Source: Avidesulfovibrio sp964369685 | Lineage (GTDB): Bacteria > Desulfobacterota > Desulfovibrionia > Desulfovibrionales > Desulfovibrionaceae | Length of the DNA stretch: 64,000 nucleotides | NCBI GenBank assembly: GCA_964369685.1 | Contig: CAYJFB010000013.1 | Span: forward strand, 1 to 64,000 | Reading direction: 5' to 3' | Shown: positions 43,799-53,232 of the stretch, in pieces | Layout: each line of letters begins with the position of its first letter | Numbering within the stretch: position 1 is the first letter of the stretch | Position numbers and translations under genes: made by a program | Notes under the pieces: generated by a model | What the model was told of the DNA's origin: nothing | What the model saw: the letters and a program-made list of their open reading frames with translations, nothing else | The model's database searches: none

Positions 43799-45100
43799 AT
43801 GTTGTGTTCGTTGTTGTCTTTGACCGAGCGAAGCATGTGGGCAAAACTTTTAGAGCGTCTTGCCGAACGTTCGGGTTTTGATCGTTCCCGTGAAGATGCC
43901 GTGCAAAACATTATTGATACCGTACGCCAAAATGGTGATCGGGCGTTATATACCTATACCAAACAGTATGATTGCCCGAATTTTGATAAGCCGTTGCGTG
44001 TTTCGGAAGCAGAAATTCATGACGCTGTAGAGGCTGTTTCCGCGTCGGATTTGGCGATCATCCGTGAAGCTGCCGAAAACATTCGTGTCTTTCATGAAGC
44101 GCAAAAGGAAAAATCGTGGTTTATCACTCGTCCGGACGGTTCTGTTTTGGGGCAGAAGGTTGAGCCTGTCGATCGCGCGGGTTTATATGTTCCTGGCGGT
44201 GCAGGCGGTGAAACGCCTTTGCTGTCCAGTTTGTTGATGACGGCGATTCCTGCGCAGGTCGCCGGGGTGCATGAATTGGCGGTGGTTTCTCCGCCACGTG
44301 CAGACGGTTCGTTGAACGCTTCATTGCTTGCTACCGCGCATGTTGTCGGTGTGAAAGAAATTTATCGTGTGGGTAGTGCTTGGGCTATCGCTGCGCTTTC
44401 CGAAGGGACAGAAAGCATCAAAGCCGTAGACGTCATTGCAGGTCCGGGAAATATTTGGGTAACGACAGCCAAGCGTTTGGTTCAAGGGCGTGTGGGCATT
44501 GACATGCTGGCCGGCCCCAGTGAAGTGTTAATCCTCGCCGATGAAACCGCCAATCCTGCTTGGATTGCCGCAGACATGCTTGCCCAAGCCGAACACGATC
44601 CGTTGTCGTCTGCACTGTGTATTACGACAGATGCCGCGTTGGCTACGGCCGTACAAAACGCCTTGGCAGAACAAGTTGCTGTATTACCGCGTCAAGCGAT
44701 CGCCGAAAAAGCGTTGCATGACTGGAGTGCGGTTGTCGTTGTCCCCACCATGACCGATGCCGTGGCGTTGTCCAACGCGGTGGCTCCGGAACATCTTGAA
44801 GTCTTTACAAAAAATCCGTGGGAAATCTTGCCGCAGATTCGTCATGCGGGTGCGGTGTTTTTGGGTTCGCATTCTGTCGAATCGTTGGGCGATTATATGG
44901 CAGGACCAAGCCATGTTTTGCCGACGGTGGGCACAGCACGTTTTTCCTCTGCGTTGTCGGTGGAAACGTTCACCAAGCGCATGAGTGTTATTTCTGCTTC
45001 GCAAACCTTTGCACAACAATGTGGTGCGGGGGTTGCCCGTCTTGCCCGCCTTGAACACCTTGAAGCGCACGCTCGTTCTATGGAGTTTCGGTTAAAATAA
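43799..45100 (+). CDS. hisD: Histidinol dehydrogenase
   Basis: HisD catalyses the last two NAD-dependent steps of histidine synthesis. The 433-residue product has GPGNIWVTTAKRLVQGRVGIDMLAGPSEVLILAD, AQAEHDPLSSALC, the APEHLE active-site Glu-His pair, GDYMAGPSHVLPT and LEHLEAH at the C-terminus, all in order. ATG 43799 is used because AAAAGG stands close upstream; the longer frame from 43760 would add 13 residues. purC follows 138 bases downstream; no other his gene is close. Confidence 0.96.
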   Translation: MLCSLLSLTERSMWAKLLERLAERSGFDRSREDAVQNIIDTVRQNGDRALYTYTKQYDCPNFDKPLRVSEAEIHDAVEAVSASDLAIIREAAENIRVFHEAQKEKSWFITRPDGSVLGQKVEPVDRAGLYVPGGAGGETPLLSSLLMTAIPAQVAGVHELAVVSPPRADGSLNASLLATAHVVGVKEIYRVGSAWAIAALSEGTESIKAVDVIAGPGNIWVTTAKRLVQGRVGIDMLAGPSEVLILADETANPAWIAADMLAQAEHDPLSSALCITTDAALATAVQNALAEQVAVLPRQAIAEKALHDWSAVVVVPTMTDAVALSNAVAPEHLEVFTKNPWEILPQIRHAGAVFLGSHSVESLGDYMAGPSHVLPTVGTARFSSALSVETFTKRMSVISASQTFAQQCGAGVARLARLEHLEAHARSMEFRLK

Positions 45101-45238
45101 ATTTGGTGTATACTTTTTTCGATGAACAACACGACCGTGTTGTTCTATGCAGTCTGTTTGAGATTTTTTGTTGTGGCAGAGTGTCGCAAAAAGAAGTCTT
45201 TTCATCCAAAAGAACATAACGCTATAAGGATAGTCGCA

Positions 45239-46135
45239 ATGCAAATCGTGACAGAAACCCACATTCCCGAACACCGCTTGCTTAGCCGTGGTAAAGTCCG
45301 TGACATTTATGAAATTGACGAACAAACGTTGTTGTTGGTGACAACCGATCGCATGTCGGCGTTTGACGTGATTATGTCTTCCCCTGTGCCCTATAAAGGT
45401 GTGGTTTTAAACAGTATCACCCTTTTCTGGATGGAAAAATTTAAAAACATCATTGCCAACCACATCATCGAAAGTGACGTCAATAAATACCCCGTAAGCT
45501 TGGCGGCACACAAAGAACAACTCGAAGGGCGTTCTGTATTGGTCAAACGGGCAAAACCCTTGCCTGTAGAATGTATCGTGCGCGGCTATCTTGTGGGCTC
45601 CGGTTGGAAAGATTACCAAGATACAGGTATGGTCTGTGGTTATACCTTACCCAAAGGACTCAAAAATTGCTCTCGGCTCGACGAACCCCTCTTTACGCCC
45701 TCAACCAAAGCCGAACAAGGTGAGCACGACGAAAATATCAGCTATGCCAAAGCACAAACCTTGTTGGGCACAGAGGTTGCCGACCAAGTCCGTAATGTGT
45801 CCTTGGAAATCTTCCGTGCAGGCCGTGACTGGGCAGGCGAACGCGGCATCATTCTTGCCGATACCAAATTTGAATTTGGTTTTTATAACAACGAACTGAT
45901 TTTGATCGATGAAGTGATGACTCCCGACTCGTCACGTTTTTGGCCTGCTGAAAGCTACGAAGAAGGAAAAAATCAACCCAGCTTTGACAAACAATACTTG
46001 CGTGATTGGCTCGAAACACAACCCTGGGATAAAACACCGCCACCACCGCCATTGCCCCAAGAAGTCATTGACGAGACCTGTAAAAAGTATCATGATGCCT
46101 ATACCCTGTTGACGGGAAAAACGTTACCGATATAA
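45239..46135 (+). CDS. purC: Phosphoribosylaminoimidazole-succinocarboxamide synthase
   Basis: PurC joins aspartate to CAIR in purine synthesis. The 298-residue product shows LLSRGKVRDIYEI, TTDRMSAFDVIM, KRAKPLPVECIVRGYLVGSGWKDYQ, and ILADTKFEFGFYNNELILIDEVMTPDSSRFWP. ATG 45239 is preferred because AAGGA lies upstream; the long frame from 45122 is not needed. It belongs to the longer (about 300-residue) subfamily. fabI begins 35 bases after its stop. Confidence 0.97.
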   Translation: MQIVTETHIPEHRLLSRGKVRDIYEIDEQTLLLVTTDRMSAFDVIMSSPVPYKGVVLNSITLFWMEKFKNIIANHIIESDVNKYPVSLAAHKEQLEGRSVLVKRAKPLPVECIVRGYLVGSGWKDYQDTGMVCGYTLPKGLKNCSRLDEPLFTPSTKAEQGEHDENISYAKAQTLLGTEVADQVRNVSLEIFRAGRDWAGERGIILADTKFEFGFYNNELILIDEVMTPDSSRFWPAESYEEGKNQPSFDKQYLRDWLETQPWDKTPPPPPLPQEVIDETCKKYHDAYTLLTGKTLPI

Positions 46136-46170
46136 AAAAAACTATTCTTCCTTCTCTCAACGAGGTTTCT

Positions 46171-46935
46171 ATGTTATTACAGAACAAAAAAGCATTGATT
46201 TTTGGTGTGGCCAATACAAAAAGCATTGCCTATGGCGTTGCTCAAGCGTTCAAAAAACATGGTGCGGAGATCGCGTTGAGTTACGTTGGTGACGCCATTA
46301 AAAAACGTGTTGAACCGATCGCCGAAGAACTTGACGCCGCCTTCACCTTCCCTTGTGACGTGGCGAGTGACGAGAGTATTGCCGAAGCCGTTTCTGCGGT
46401 CAAAGAACATTGGGACAGTGTGGATATTTTGATTCACTCTGTGGCCTTTGCCAACCGTGAAGACCTTCAACACCGTTTCATTGATACGTCTCGGGCGGGT
46501 TTTCATTTGGCGTTGGATATTTCTGCATATTCGTTGCCTGCCTTGTGTAAAGCCTACGAATCAATGCTTAATCCCGGCGGCTCGGTGATCGCTATGACCT
46601 ATTACGGTGCACAAAAAGTGATCACCAACTATAACGTCATGGGTGTGGCCAAAGCGGCTCTTGAGGCTTCTGTTCGTTATCTTGCGGCTGACATGGGGCC
46701 AAATGGTGTGCGTGTCAACGCGATCAGTGCAGGCCCTTTGAAAACACTTGCTGCTTCGGGTATCTCTGATTTCAAATTGATCTTCAACCATATTGAAGAA
46801 CACGCGCCGCTACGCCGTAACGTGACTATTGAAAGTGTCGGCAAATCGGCAAGCTATCTTGCCTCGGATCTTTCAGACGGCGTGACGGGCGAAATCATGT
46901 TTGTAGACAGCGGTTATAATATTTTGGGCATTTAA
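46171..46935 (+). CDS. fabI: Enoyl-[acyl-carrier-protein] reductase FabI
   Basis: FabI reduces trans-2-enoyl-ACP in the fatty-acid elongation cycle. The 254-residue SDR protein has GVANTKSIAYGVAQAFKKHGAEIALSY, HSVAFANRED, the catalytic tyrosine region MTYYGAQKVITNYNVMGVAKAALE (Y-x6-K) and AISAGPLKTLAASGISDF. It is 35 bases after purC on the same strand. GAGG precedes the ATG. Confidence 0.97.
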   Translation: MLLQNKKALIFGVANTKSIAYGVAQAFKKHGAEIALSYVGDAIKKRVEPIAEELDAAFTFPCDVASDESIAEAVSAVKEHWDSVDILIHSVAFANREDLQHRFIDTSRAGFHLALDISAYSLPALCKAYESMLNPGGSVIAMTYYGAQKVITNYNVMGVAKAALEASVRYLAADMGPNGVRVNAISAGPLKTLAASGISDFKLIFNHIEEHAPLRRNVTIESVGKSASYLASDLSDGVTGEIMFVDSGYNILGI

Positions 46936-47132
46936 ACGTATTTTTTTGTCGTTATATGTATCTTTTTGAGGGGAAACGCATCCATTATCTCTTCAAAAAG
47001 ATACATGAAAAATGTTTCTATTCAACTGCATGTGTTTTTTTGCTTTAAGGGCCTTCGTTCTTTTCAAAGGCACGCTTTTTTATGCCATCTTGTGCTTTTC
47101 AATCAGGCCATGCTTCTCAAAAAGGATATATC

Positions 47133-47633
47133 ATGTCTGTCAAACAGATTCAATGTGCATGTGATTCAGAGCTGTTGGATCACACAGACAAACGGCTTCT
47201 CGATATTATTCAAACAGGTTTTCCGATCAGCTCCCGTCCTTATGCGGAATTGGCCGAACAGTTGGACTTGACCGAAGCTGAAGCCTTGGCACGCGTGCGC
47301 GCATTGCGTCATAAAGGCATTATTCGTCGTTTGGGAGCCAATTTTCAATCAAAAGCACTGGGTTTTACATCCACGCTGTGTGCGGCAAAAGTTCCTGAAG
47401 AACAACTGGACACATTCATTGCCGAAGTCAACAGTCATGTCGGCGCAACGCACAACTATCTGCGTAAACACGCATACAACATTTGGTTCACGTTTATCGG
47501 TCCCAGTCGTGAGGCCGTGTTGCGTTCGTTGGCAGAAATTACAGAAAAAACAGGTATAGAAATTCTCAATTTACCTGCAACTCGGCTCTATAAAATCAAA
47601 GTTGATTTTCCTATGAGTGATAATAAAAAATAA
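47133..47633 (+). CDS. ahbA: Siroheme decarboxylase subunit (AhbA/AhbB, Lrp-like)
   Basis: AhbAB converts siroheme to didecarboxysiroheme in the alternative heme pathway of sulfate reducers and archaea. The 166-residue product has an Lrp/AsnC-type helix-turn-helix (LAEQLDLTEAEALARVRALRHKGIIRRLGANF) and the AhbA/B signature GATHNYLRKHAYNIWFTFI with final LNLPATRLYKIKVDFPM. The alpha (A) assignment is favoured but AhbB is not excluded. Siroheme is also the DsrAB cofactor. AAGGA precedes ATG 47133; the partner subunit is not in the window. Confidence 0.8.
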   Translation: MSVKQIQCACDSELLDHTDKRLLDIIQTGFPISSRPYAELAEQLDLTEAEALARVRALRHKGIIRRLGANFQSKALGFTSTLCAAKVPEEQLDTFIAEVNSHVGATHNYLRKHAYNIWFTFIGPSREAVLRSLAEITEKTGIEILNLPATRLYKIKVDFPMSDNKK

Positions 47634-47669
47634 CCTTTCATTCGGTAAACGTGTTCGAAAGGCAAAGAA

Positions 47670-47702
47670 AAAGGTGTCTTCCTTTGTTGAGGTAACACCT
47701 TT
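47670..47702 (+). terminator. Terminator between ahbA-like and dynamin-like genes
   Basis: AAAGGTGT pairs with ACACCTTT (47695-47702) in the gap between two convergent genes; A-runs and T-runs flank the stem, so it can serve both. Confidence 0.65.
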
Positions 47703-47765
47703 AAATAAAAAATTTGTCTTTACAATGACAGTTTGAACCTTTCTCCTACAGAAACAAAACACATT

Positions 47766-50339
47766 CTATCCAACAAGACAGCGATGCTGTAGGTCTTGGA
47801 GATGTTCTTGGCCTGCCACGCGGAAGTGTTCATTGTCTTCTTGCATACGACGCATGACTTCGACAAAGCCTCTTTGGTGAATGGCTTGAAAAAACAAGCT
47901 TTCGAGTGTCGGCATAAAGCCTGTGCGCACTTCTTCGGCATAGAGCTCGGCAATGCTTTGTCGTGCGGTGGTCAGTTCTCCGCGCAGTGCCTGAACAATA
48001 TGATCGGCGTAGCTTTCTGCTTCCTTTTGACGACGCTGTAAAAACGCATTGCGTTGTTTGTCTTCATCGCCAAAGTGATATACCGCACCTGCCGTACCAA
48101 TCACCGCCGTGAGGGCCGCTGCAAGAACTGGACTCCCGACAATCAAAGCCACAATATTTCCAATTGATGCCAACAACGCCAAAGGCGTGAAGATTGATGC
48201 GTGACCCAACGCCGCACCACCAGCAAAAACCGCCAAGCCGGCCATGTAATGACGCGTTTGGATCAAATAATGTGTTGCTGCGTTGGCTTGTAAATGCATT
48301 GGTTTAAAAAAATCGTGATCCAAGTCAACCAGCGTATCTGAAGCCGCTGTCAAGCAATTCTGAGCACATTCGGCCAACTCTGCAGAAAAAATACGTAACT
48401 TCTCTTCAAACGATTGCAAAATACGACGCTGATCCTCAAGAAAATCGTTAACAACCCCTTTTGCTACATTGGGAATCGTCACCTGTTCAAATTCTTCCCA
48501 TGAAGAAGAACGTGAAAAAGAACGTCCCAATTGCATGGTATGCTGTTGAATTGCCTCCATCAAGCGCAAGACCAACGTTTCATGAAAGCGTTGAATGTCA
48601 CGCTCCATTGAGGTCATCCAAGCGTCAATATCCGCTTGTGCCAGCTCTGCTACCTGACGAGCACGTTCCAAAGAACGTTCGGTCACTTTTGTCAATTGTC
48701 GAGCTTGATTTTCAAACACATATAAAAGACTTGCATCAGGCATGTCTTGCAGACGTTTTTTCATATGTCGATCAAGGTGTACGCTTGCTTGTTCTATGAT
48801 TGCATGCATGGCTTCTTGCGCTTTTTTGTTACGCAAACCCATTGTGGCCTCTCGCTGCAAAGCCTCTTGAATCAATGTAAAGAACTGTTCGTGAACGATG
48901 TTATCCGCTTCTGCTGCGTTGTTTGTTTGTGTGTTTTGTTTGTGTGCCAAGGCTTCTTTGGCGTTGACGGCTATAAGCCCTTCAATATGAACTGTACTCG
49001 CTTCACGGCACGCTTCACGCAACATCATCAAGGTTTGTTCTTTGACGTGTTCGACGGTTTCCAAACTTTCAAGCCGGTCAATATTGGTGAGCACACCAAG
49101 CACAGAAATCGCCCTGCCTGTTTGTGTCAAACGTCGTAACAGCTCTAATTCGGATTGTGAGCACGCATCACGCGCGTCAGTCACAAAAACCACAATATCT
49201 GCCGTTAATGCGCCTTGCAGAGCTTGTTCTGCGAGCAGAGGATCCGTATGATTCAATCCGGGGGTATCAAGCAACACCATGTTATCAATAGGAAGTTTCA
49301 GCGGTAGCTCAATTTCAATTCGCTCAAGCACCCCGGAATATGGATTTTCAAATGCAAAAAGTTCTTGAATCGAACGAGAAATATCTTTATACAGTGTCAA
49401 CGGCTTTCGTGCGGAAGGTGTAAAACCTTCTTTATTTATGGCACGTTGCATGGCTGTATGTCTATTTTGTAGGACAGGATTGAGCGGATCGTTTTCCAAT
49501 GCGCGAGCGATATTTTGTAACGTCTCTGCCGGCATGTATATTGCTGTTCCCTTGAGTCTCTCTCGGTGTTGTACTTGAATCAAGCTTGCCGTTTCCGCAA
49601 TGCCTTCTCGCATGGGCGAAATAATTTCACCTGCCAGCAGATTGAAAACTGTACTTTTTCCCCTTTTACGTTCTCCGACAACCACAAGTGTGATCGCCTG
49701 CTCTCGAAATAAGGCTTGCACACGTTGCACTTCATTATATAAAACTGTGTCGTTTAAGGCGGCCGCCATGGTTTGCAGTTCGGCAAGCGGCGTTGTGTTT
49801 TTTTCACACGGCAATGCGGTTTGTGCGTCGGTATTTTGCTCTGCCAGCGTTTCTAAAAATGTCAACTTAGTCAATGCACGCCAACACAACGAAGTCAGCT
49901 TTTTAGTATAATCAACGATATCGTCTTGATCTGCATCTTCAAACGCTTGCAACACAGGCAAACACACTTGCGGCAATTCATTGAGCGGTGTTTTGTTGTC
50001 CTCAATACCAAGAAGTGTATACAAAACCTCACGCATACGCATGCGTTCTTGTGTTGTTTTTTTCTCGGCAAGTTGCATAGCCAACGATTCAAGCGCCGCG
50101 CCGTCCAAAGGATGTAATAACGCATAATGCAATTTTGCTTGAAAAAACGCGTGCAAGGCTTGTTCACCCCAAAATTTGCGGCAAACGTGTTGCAGTTTAC
50201 TATATCCTTTAAACCCAAAGGGGTGCTCTGTTCGGACAACCGCAGCAAACAAAACCATGGTCATGTCATCTGTTGTCGTGTCGGGGCGCGGTTCATGTAA
50301 TGTTTTCAGCATTTGCGGCAAATCTGTTGACATTGTCAT
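47766..50339 (-). CDS. Dynamin-like large GTPase
   Basis: The 857-residue protein has a long N-terminal region without a known fold, then a GTPase domain: VVVGERKRGKSTVFNLLAGE (G1, GxxxxGKS), MREGIAETASLIQVQ (G2), VLLDTPGLNHTDP (G3) and LTNIDRL (G4). Helical bundle and stalk follow. A hydrophobic hairpin (about residues 720-760: AGLAVFAGGAALGHASIFTPLALLASIGNIVALIVGSPVLAAALTAVIGTAG) would be the membrane paddle. It resembles bacterial dynamin-like proteins that act on membranes or in stress and phage defence; the role here is unknown. It has no partner gene. Start 50339 fits AAGGA; residue 3 is an alternative. Confidence 0.85.
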   Translation of the reverse strand: MTMSTDLPQMLKTLHEPRPDTTTDDMTMVLFAAVVRTEHPFGFKGYSKLQHVCRKFWGEQALHAFFQAKLHYALLHPLDGAALESLAMQLAEKKTTQERMRMREVLYTLLGIEDNKTPLNELPQVCLPVLQAFEDADQDDIVDYTKKLTSLCWRALTKLTFLETLAEQNTDAQTALPCEKNTTPLAELQTMAAALNDTVLYNEVQRVQALFREQAITLVVVGERKRGKSTVFNLLAGEIISPMREGIAETASLIQVQHRERLKGTAIYMPAETLQNIARALENDPLNPVLQNRHTAMQRAINKEGFTPSARKPLTLYKDISRSIQELFAFENPYSGVLERIEIELPLKLPIDNMVLLDTPGLNHTDPLLAEQALQGALTADIVVFVTDARDACSQSELELLRRLTQTGRAISVLGVLTNIDRLESLETVEHVKEQTLMMLREACREASTVHIEGLIAVNAKEALAHKQNTQTNNAAEADNIVHEQFFTLIQEALQREATMGLRNKKAQEAMHAIIEQASVHLDRHMKKRLQDMPDASLLYVFENQARQLTKVTERSLERARQVAELAQADIDAWMTSMERDIQRFHETLVLRLMEAIQQHTMQLGRSFSRSSSWEEFEQVTIPNVAKGVVNDFLEDQRRILQSFEEKLRIFSAELAECAQNCLTAASDTLVDLDHDFFKPMHLQANAATHYLIQTRHYMAGLAVFAGGAALGHASIFTPLALLASIGNIVALIVGSPVLAAALTAVIGTAGAVYHFGDEDKQRNAFLQRRQKEAESYADHIVQALRGELTTARQSIAELYAEEVRTGFMPTLESLFFQAIHQRGFVEVMRRMQEDNEHFRVAGQEHLQDLQHRCLVG

Positions 50340-50694
50340 TTTTTATCGTCCTTTATGATCTTGGTGTCTGTTAAAAATATATTTTTTTTCAGAAAATTTA
50401 CAAGAAGTATGCTTTTATAAAAAAAAATGGTAAAAAAAGTCTTTTATTTTTTCATCACAATCTCTGTTGAATCAATTTTCTTCTGCATAAAGAAAAGATA
50501 TGGTAAAAAGGTATACGCTTTTACACTGTTTCTTGATATCGTATAAAAAGCACTGAAGGTACATTATCAATAAAAATGGACACGAAAAACTTGACTCAAC
50601 AATATATTTATATAATTATAACATAAAATGCCTGTGATGCTCATCTGCTCTTAAACAGATATGTTGTTCTGAGCGGACAGCATGGAGTTCTTCT
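50340..50694. other. 355-base AT-rich divergent promoter region
   Basis: The gap separates the dynamin-like gene from the GGDEF gene and carries both promoters. TTGACT occurs near 50590 on the plus strand with an AT-rich stretch after it, but no -10 at good spacing. No gene, RNA or repeat is recognised. Confidence 0.5.
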
Positions 50695-53055
50695 ATGACA
50701 AAGAATCAAGCTGAAAAGGCGACGGATTCATATTCCGAAAAAAGCACACACTCTTTGAAAGAACGCCTACTCCAAGATGCCTATTTCTTATCACAAATCA
50801 TCTCTGCCTCCTCAACAGGTGTTTTGGTTTTCAATCAAAAACTACATATTCTTTTCACCAATTCAACGGCACAAAATTTTTTGGATACACTCAAACGTCC
50901 AGAACTCGTAACCTCGTTGAAACAGTGTTCTCCGCGCTGTCAACCTGACGGCAGTTCTTCTTTGAAAAGTTTTCTCCGACATCTAAAACGTGCAAAAACA
51001 GGTGGAGAAAGTTCTTTTCCTTGGACAATTCTTGATGTAAACAACCTTCCTTTTCCCTTACAGCTTTCTTTATACACGCTGGATGTGCTCGATGACAATG
51101 GAGAAAGCCTGCTTTTGCTTTTTGTTCGCGATGCACGCGGCGCGCATGATATCCTTGTAGACCAAGATAAACAACAAGCAACACAACTCAATGTCACTTT
51201 GCGCAATATTCTTGATGCGGCACCGGTCTGTTTGTCTTTGGTGAACGAACGTCTTGAATGTGTCATGTGTAATCAGATGGCTGTCAAATTGTTTGATTTG
51301 AGCCATTCATCTGAGTATCTTGATAATTTTCATGCTTTGTCTCCTTCATACCAACCAAACGGACGTCTCAGCTATGAAATGGCCATTGAAAAAATGCGCT
51401 TGGCTATGGAAACCGGTTATCAACGTTTTTACTGGTTGCATTGTAATTTGAACGGAGATGAAATCCCCGTTGAAGTCACGCTTGTGCGTATCAATGAACA
51501 AACAGAACAAGGGGTCACCCCAGTCCTTGCAGGTTTTACCAATGATTTACGTCCGTACCTGACAGGCCACTTGACCGGCGATCACTTGGATTATTATTTT
51601 CTCAATCAAGTGCCGGAAAAAGTTTTGGTCAATACACTCACACAACTTTCTGATGAATTGTTTTTTGTCTTTGACCTACGCACCTCATATGTCCAATTTT
51701 ACGGTAAATTGCGTGAAAGCCTTGGTCTTGGCAACTCCAGATTATTGGTTCCCGATGACATTTTGCGATCAAAAGTTTTTTATTATGAAGACGTGGCTGT
51801 ATTTCTGGAAGTCATTGAAAAGATGCGTAAAGGTATTGATAATCCCATACAAGTGCGTTTGGTTGGCGTTGAAGGGGTCGTGCGTCATTATGAAATGGTC
51901 TATACACTTGTATCCGATAAAAACAAAACGCCGATCTTTGCCATCGGTAAATTTGCCGACATTCATGAGCAAGTTTTACTTGAAAACCAAGTTAAACTGG
52001 ATTTATTAACAAATTGTTACAATAAAATCACAACCGAAACAGAAATAAAAACAATTTTACAAGAAAGCGAAAAACAGCAACACGCATTTTTTATCATCGA
52101 TATCGATAACTTCAAAGCCGTAAACGACAATCTCGGACACCACTTCGGCGACTTGGTACTCAATGAAGTTGCTACCAATGTGAAAAATTGTTTTCGCAGT
52201 CATGACATTGTCGGTCGAATCGGCGGAGACGAATTTATTGTTTTTGTACGAGATCTTGCAGACACAAATATCATCATGTCCAAAGCAGAAAATTTGGTCA
52301 ATGCTTTTAAAAACAGTTATTCCGGTGAAAAAGGCGATTATAAAATTTCCGGCAGTGTCGGCATCGCGCGTTACCCATTAGACGGCAACAGCTATGAAGC
52401 TTTATATAAAGCGGCAGACAAAGCCCTCTATCAATCCAAAAAACAAGGGAAAGATTGTTACACATTCTACAGTAAAGAATTGCTTAGCGGCACAATGAAA
52501 AACCGTACGGTTCTTGAAAACGCAAACCGTTTGGCCGGCAATTATTTTGACGCGCAACTCGTGGGAACAGCCTTCAATTTACTTTATGAAACCCATGATC
52601 TTCGTACTTCAATCAACGCGACTCTCAAACATCTCGGCAAACACCTCAATGTCGACAGAACGTATATTTTTGAAAGCTTTGATGATGGAGAAACCTATGA
52701 TAACACATTTGAATGGTGCGCGGACGGTGTTTCTCCGGAGATTGAAAATCTACAAGGACTGACTAAAGAAGTGCTGAAAGATTTCTTTGAATTGGCCACA
52801 AGTGACGGTATTTTTTTTAGCAACGACTTGTCTGTATTGACGGCAGAAGGTGCGTATGCCTTGATGTATGATCAAGGCATAAAATCATTTCTCCATGCGC
52901 AGATGCGTCGTAAAGGCCTTGTAGAAGTTTTTATTGGTTTTGACGATTGCACGGGGCCGCGTGTTTGGACAGAAAAAGAAATCAATGCTGTGATGTATAT
53001 CGGCAAAATCCTTTCCATCTTTTTGCTTTCTGAGCGCGGCAATAAAACCCATTAG
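50695..53055 (+). CDS. PAS-GGDEF-GAF diguanylate cyclase
   Basis: The 786-residue soluble protein has PAS domains (about 35-150, 160-280 and 310-430), then a GGDEF domain with RSHDIVGRIGGDEFIVF. The RxxD five residues before GGDEF is the inhibitory I-site, so activity is probably feedback-limited. DNFKAVNDNLGHHFGD and VGIARYPLDGNSYEALYKAADKALYQSKKQGKD complete the domain. A C-terminal GAF-like domain (about 620-786) follows, which is an unusual order. Presumed role: c-di-GMP synthesis in response to an internal signal. GGAG lies seven bases before the ATG. No membrane segment is seen. Confidence 0.92.
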   Translation: MTKNQAEKATDSYSEKSTHSLKERLLQDAYFLSQIISASSTGVLVFNQKLHILFTNSTAQNFLDTLKRPELVTSLKQCSPRCQPDGSSSLKSFLRHLKRAKTGGESSFPWTILDVNNLPFPLQLSLYTLDVLDDNGESLLLLFVRDARGAHDILVDQDKQQATQLNVTLRNILDAAPVCLSLVNERLECVMCNQMAVKLFDLSHSSEYLDNFHALSPSYQPNGRLSYEMAIEKMRLAMETGYQRFYWLHCNLNGDEIPVEVTLVRINEQTEQGVTPVLAGFTNDLRPYLTGHLTGDHLDYYFLNQVPEKVLVNTLTQLSDELFFVFDLRTSYVQFYGKLRESLGLGNSRLLVPDDILRSKVFYYEDVAVFLEVIEKMRKGIDNPIQVRLVGVEGVVRHYEMVYTLVSDKNKTPIFAIGKFADIHEQVLLENQVKLDLLTNCYNKITTETEIKTILQESEKQQHAFFIIDIDNFKAVNDNLGHHFGDLVLNEVATNVKNCFRSHDIVGRIGGDEFIVFVRDLADTNIIMSKAENLVNAFKNSYSGEKGDYKISGSVGIARYPLDGNSYEALYKAADKALYQSKKQGKDCYTFYSKELLSGTMKNRTVLENANRLAGNYFDAQLVGTAFNLLYETHDLRTSINATLKHLGKHLNVDRTYIFESFDDGETYDNTFEWCADGVSPEIENLQGLTKEVLKDFFELATSDGIFFSNDLSVLTAEGAYALMYDQGIKSFLHAQMRRKGLVEVFIGFDDCTGPRVWTEKEINAVMYIGKILSIFLLSERGNKTH

Positions 53056-53171
53056 AGCAAGTTTGGCTTGATTTTTCTTACATGTTTTTATGGGTATCAT
53101 TGTCTTTTTGGATAACAAGACTTTCAAACCAGCGTAAGCTGCGCGTATGAACAATGTAAAATATAAGAACA

Positions 53172-53205
53172 CCTTGCAGGAGCAAGGGGGGAATTCTTTC
53201 CCCCC
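53172..53205. repeat. Hairpin pair downstream of the chemoreceptor at 53.2 kb
   Basis: CCTTGC pairs with GCAAGG (53172-53177/53182-53187), and GGGGGGAA (53186-53193) pairs with TTCCCCCC (53198-53205), just past the stop (53233) of the minus-strand receptor. It resembles the elements after dsrB and moeA. Confidence 0.65.
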
Positions 53206-53232
53206 ACCAACAAAAAACACGCTTAAATGACG

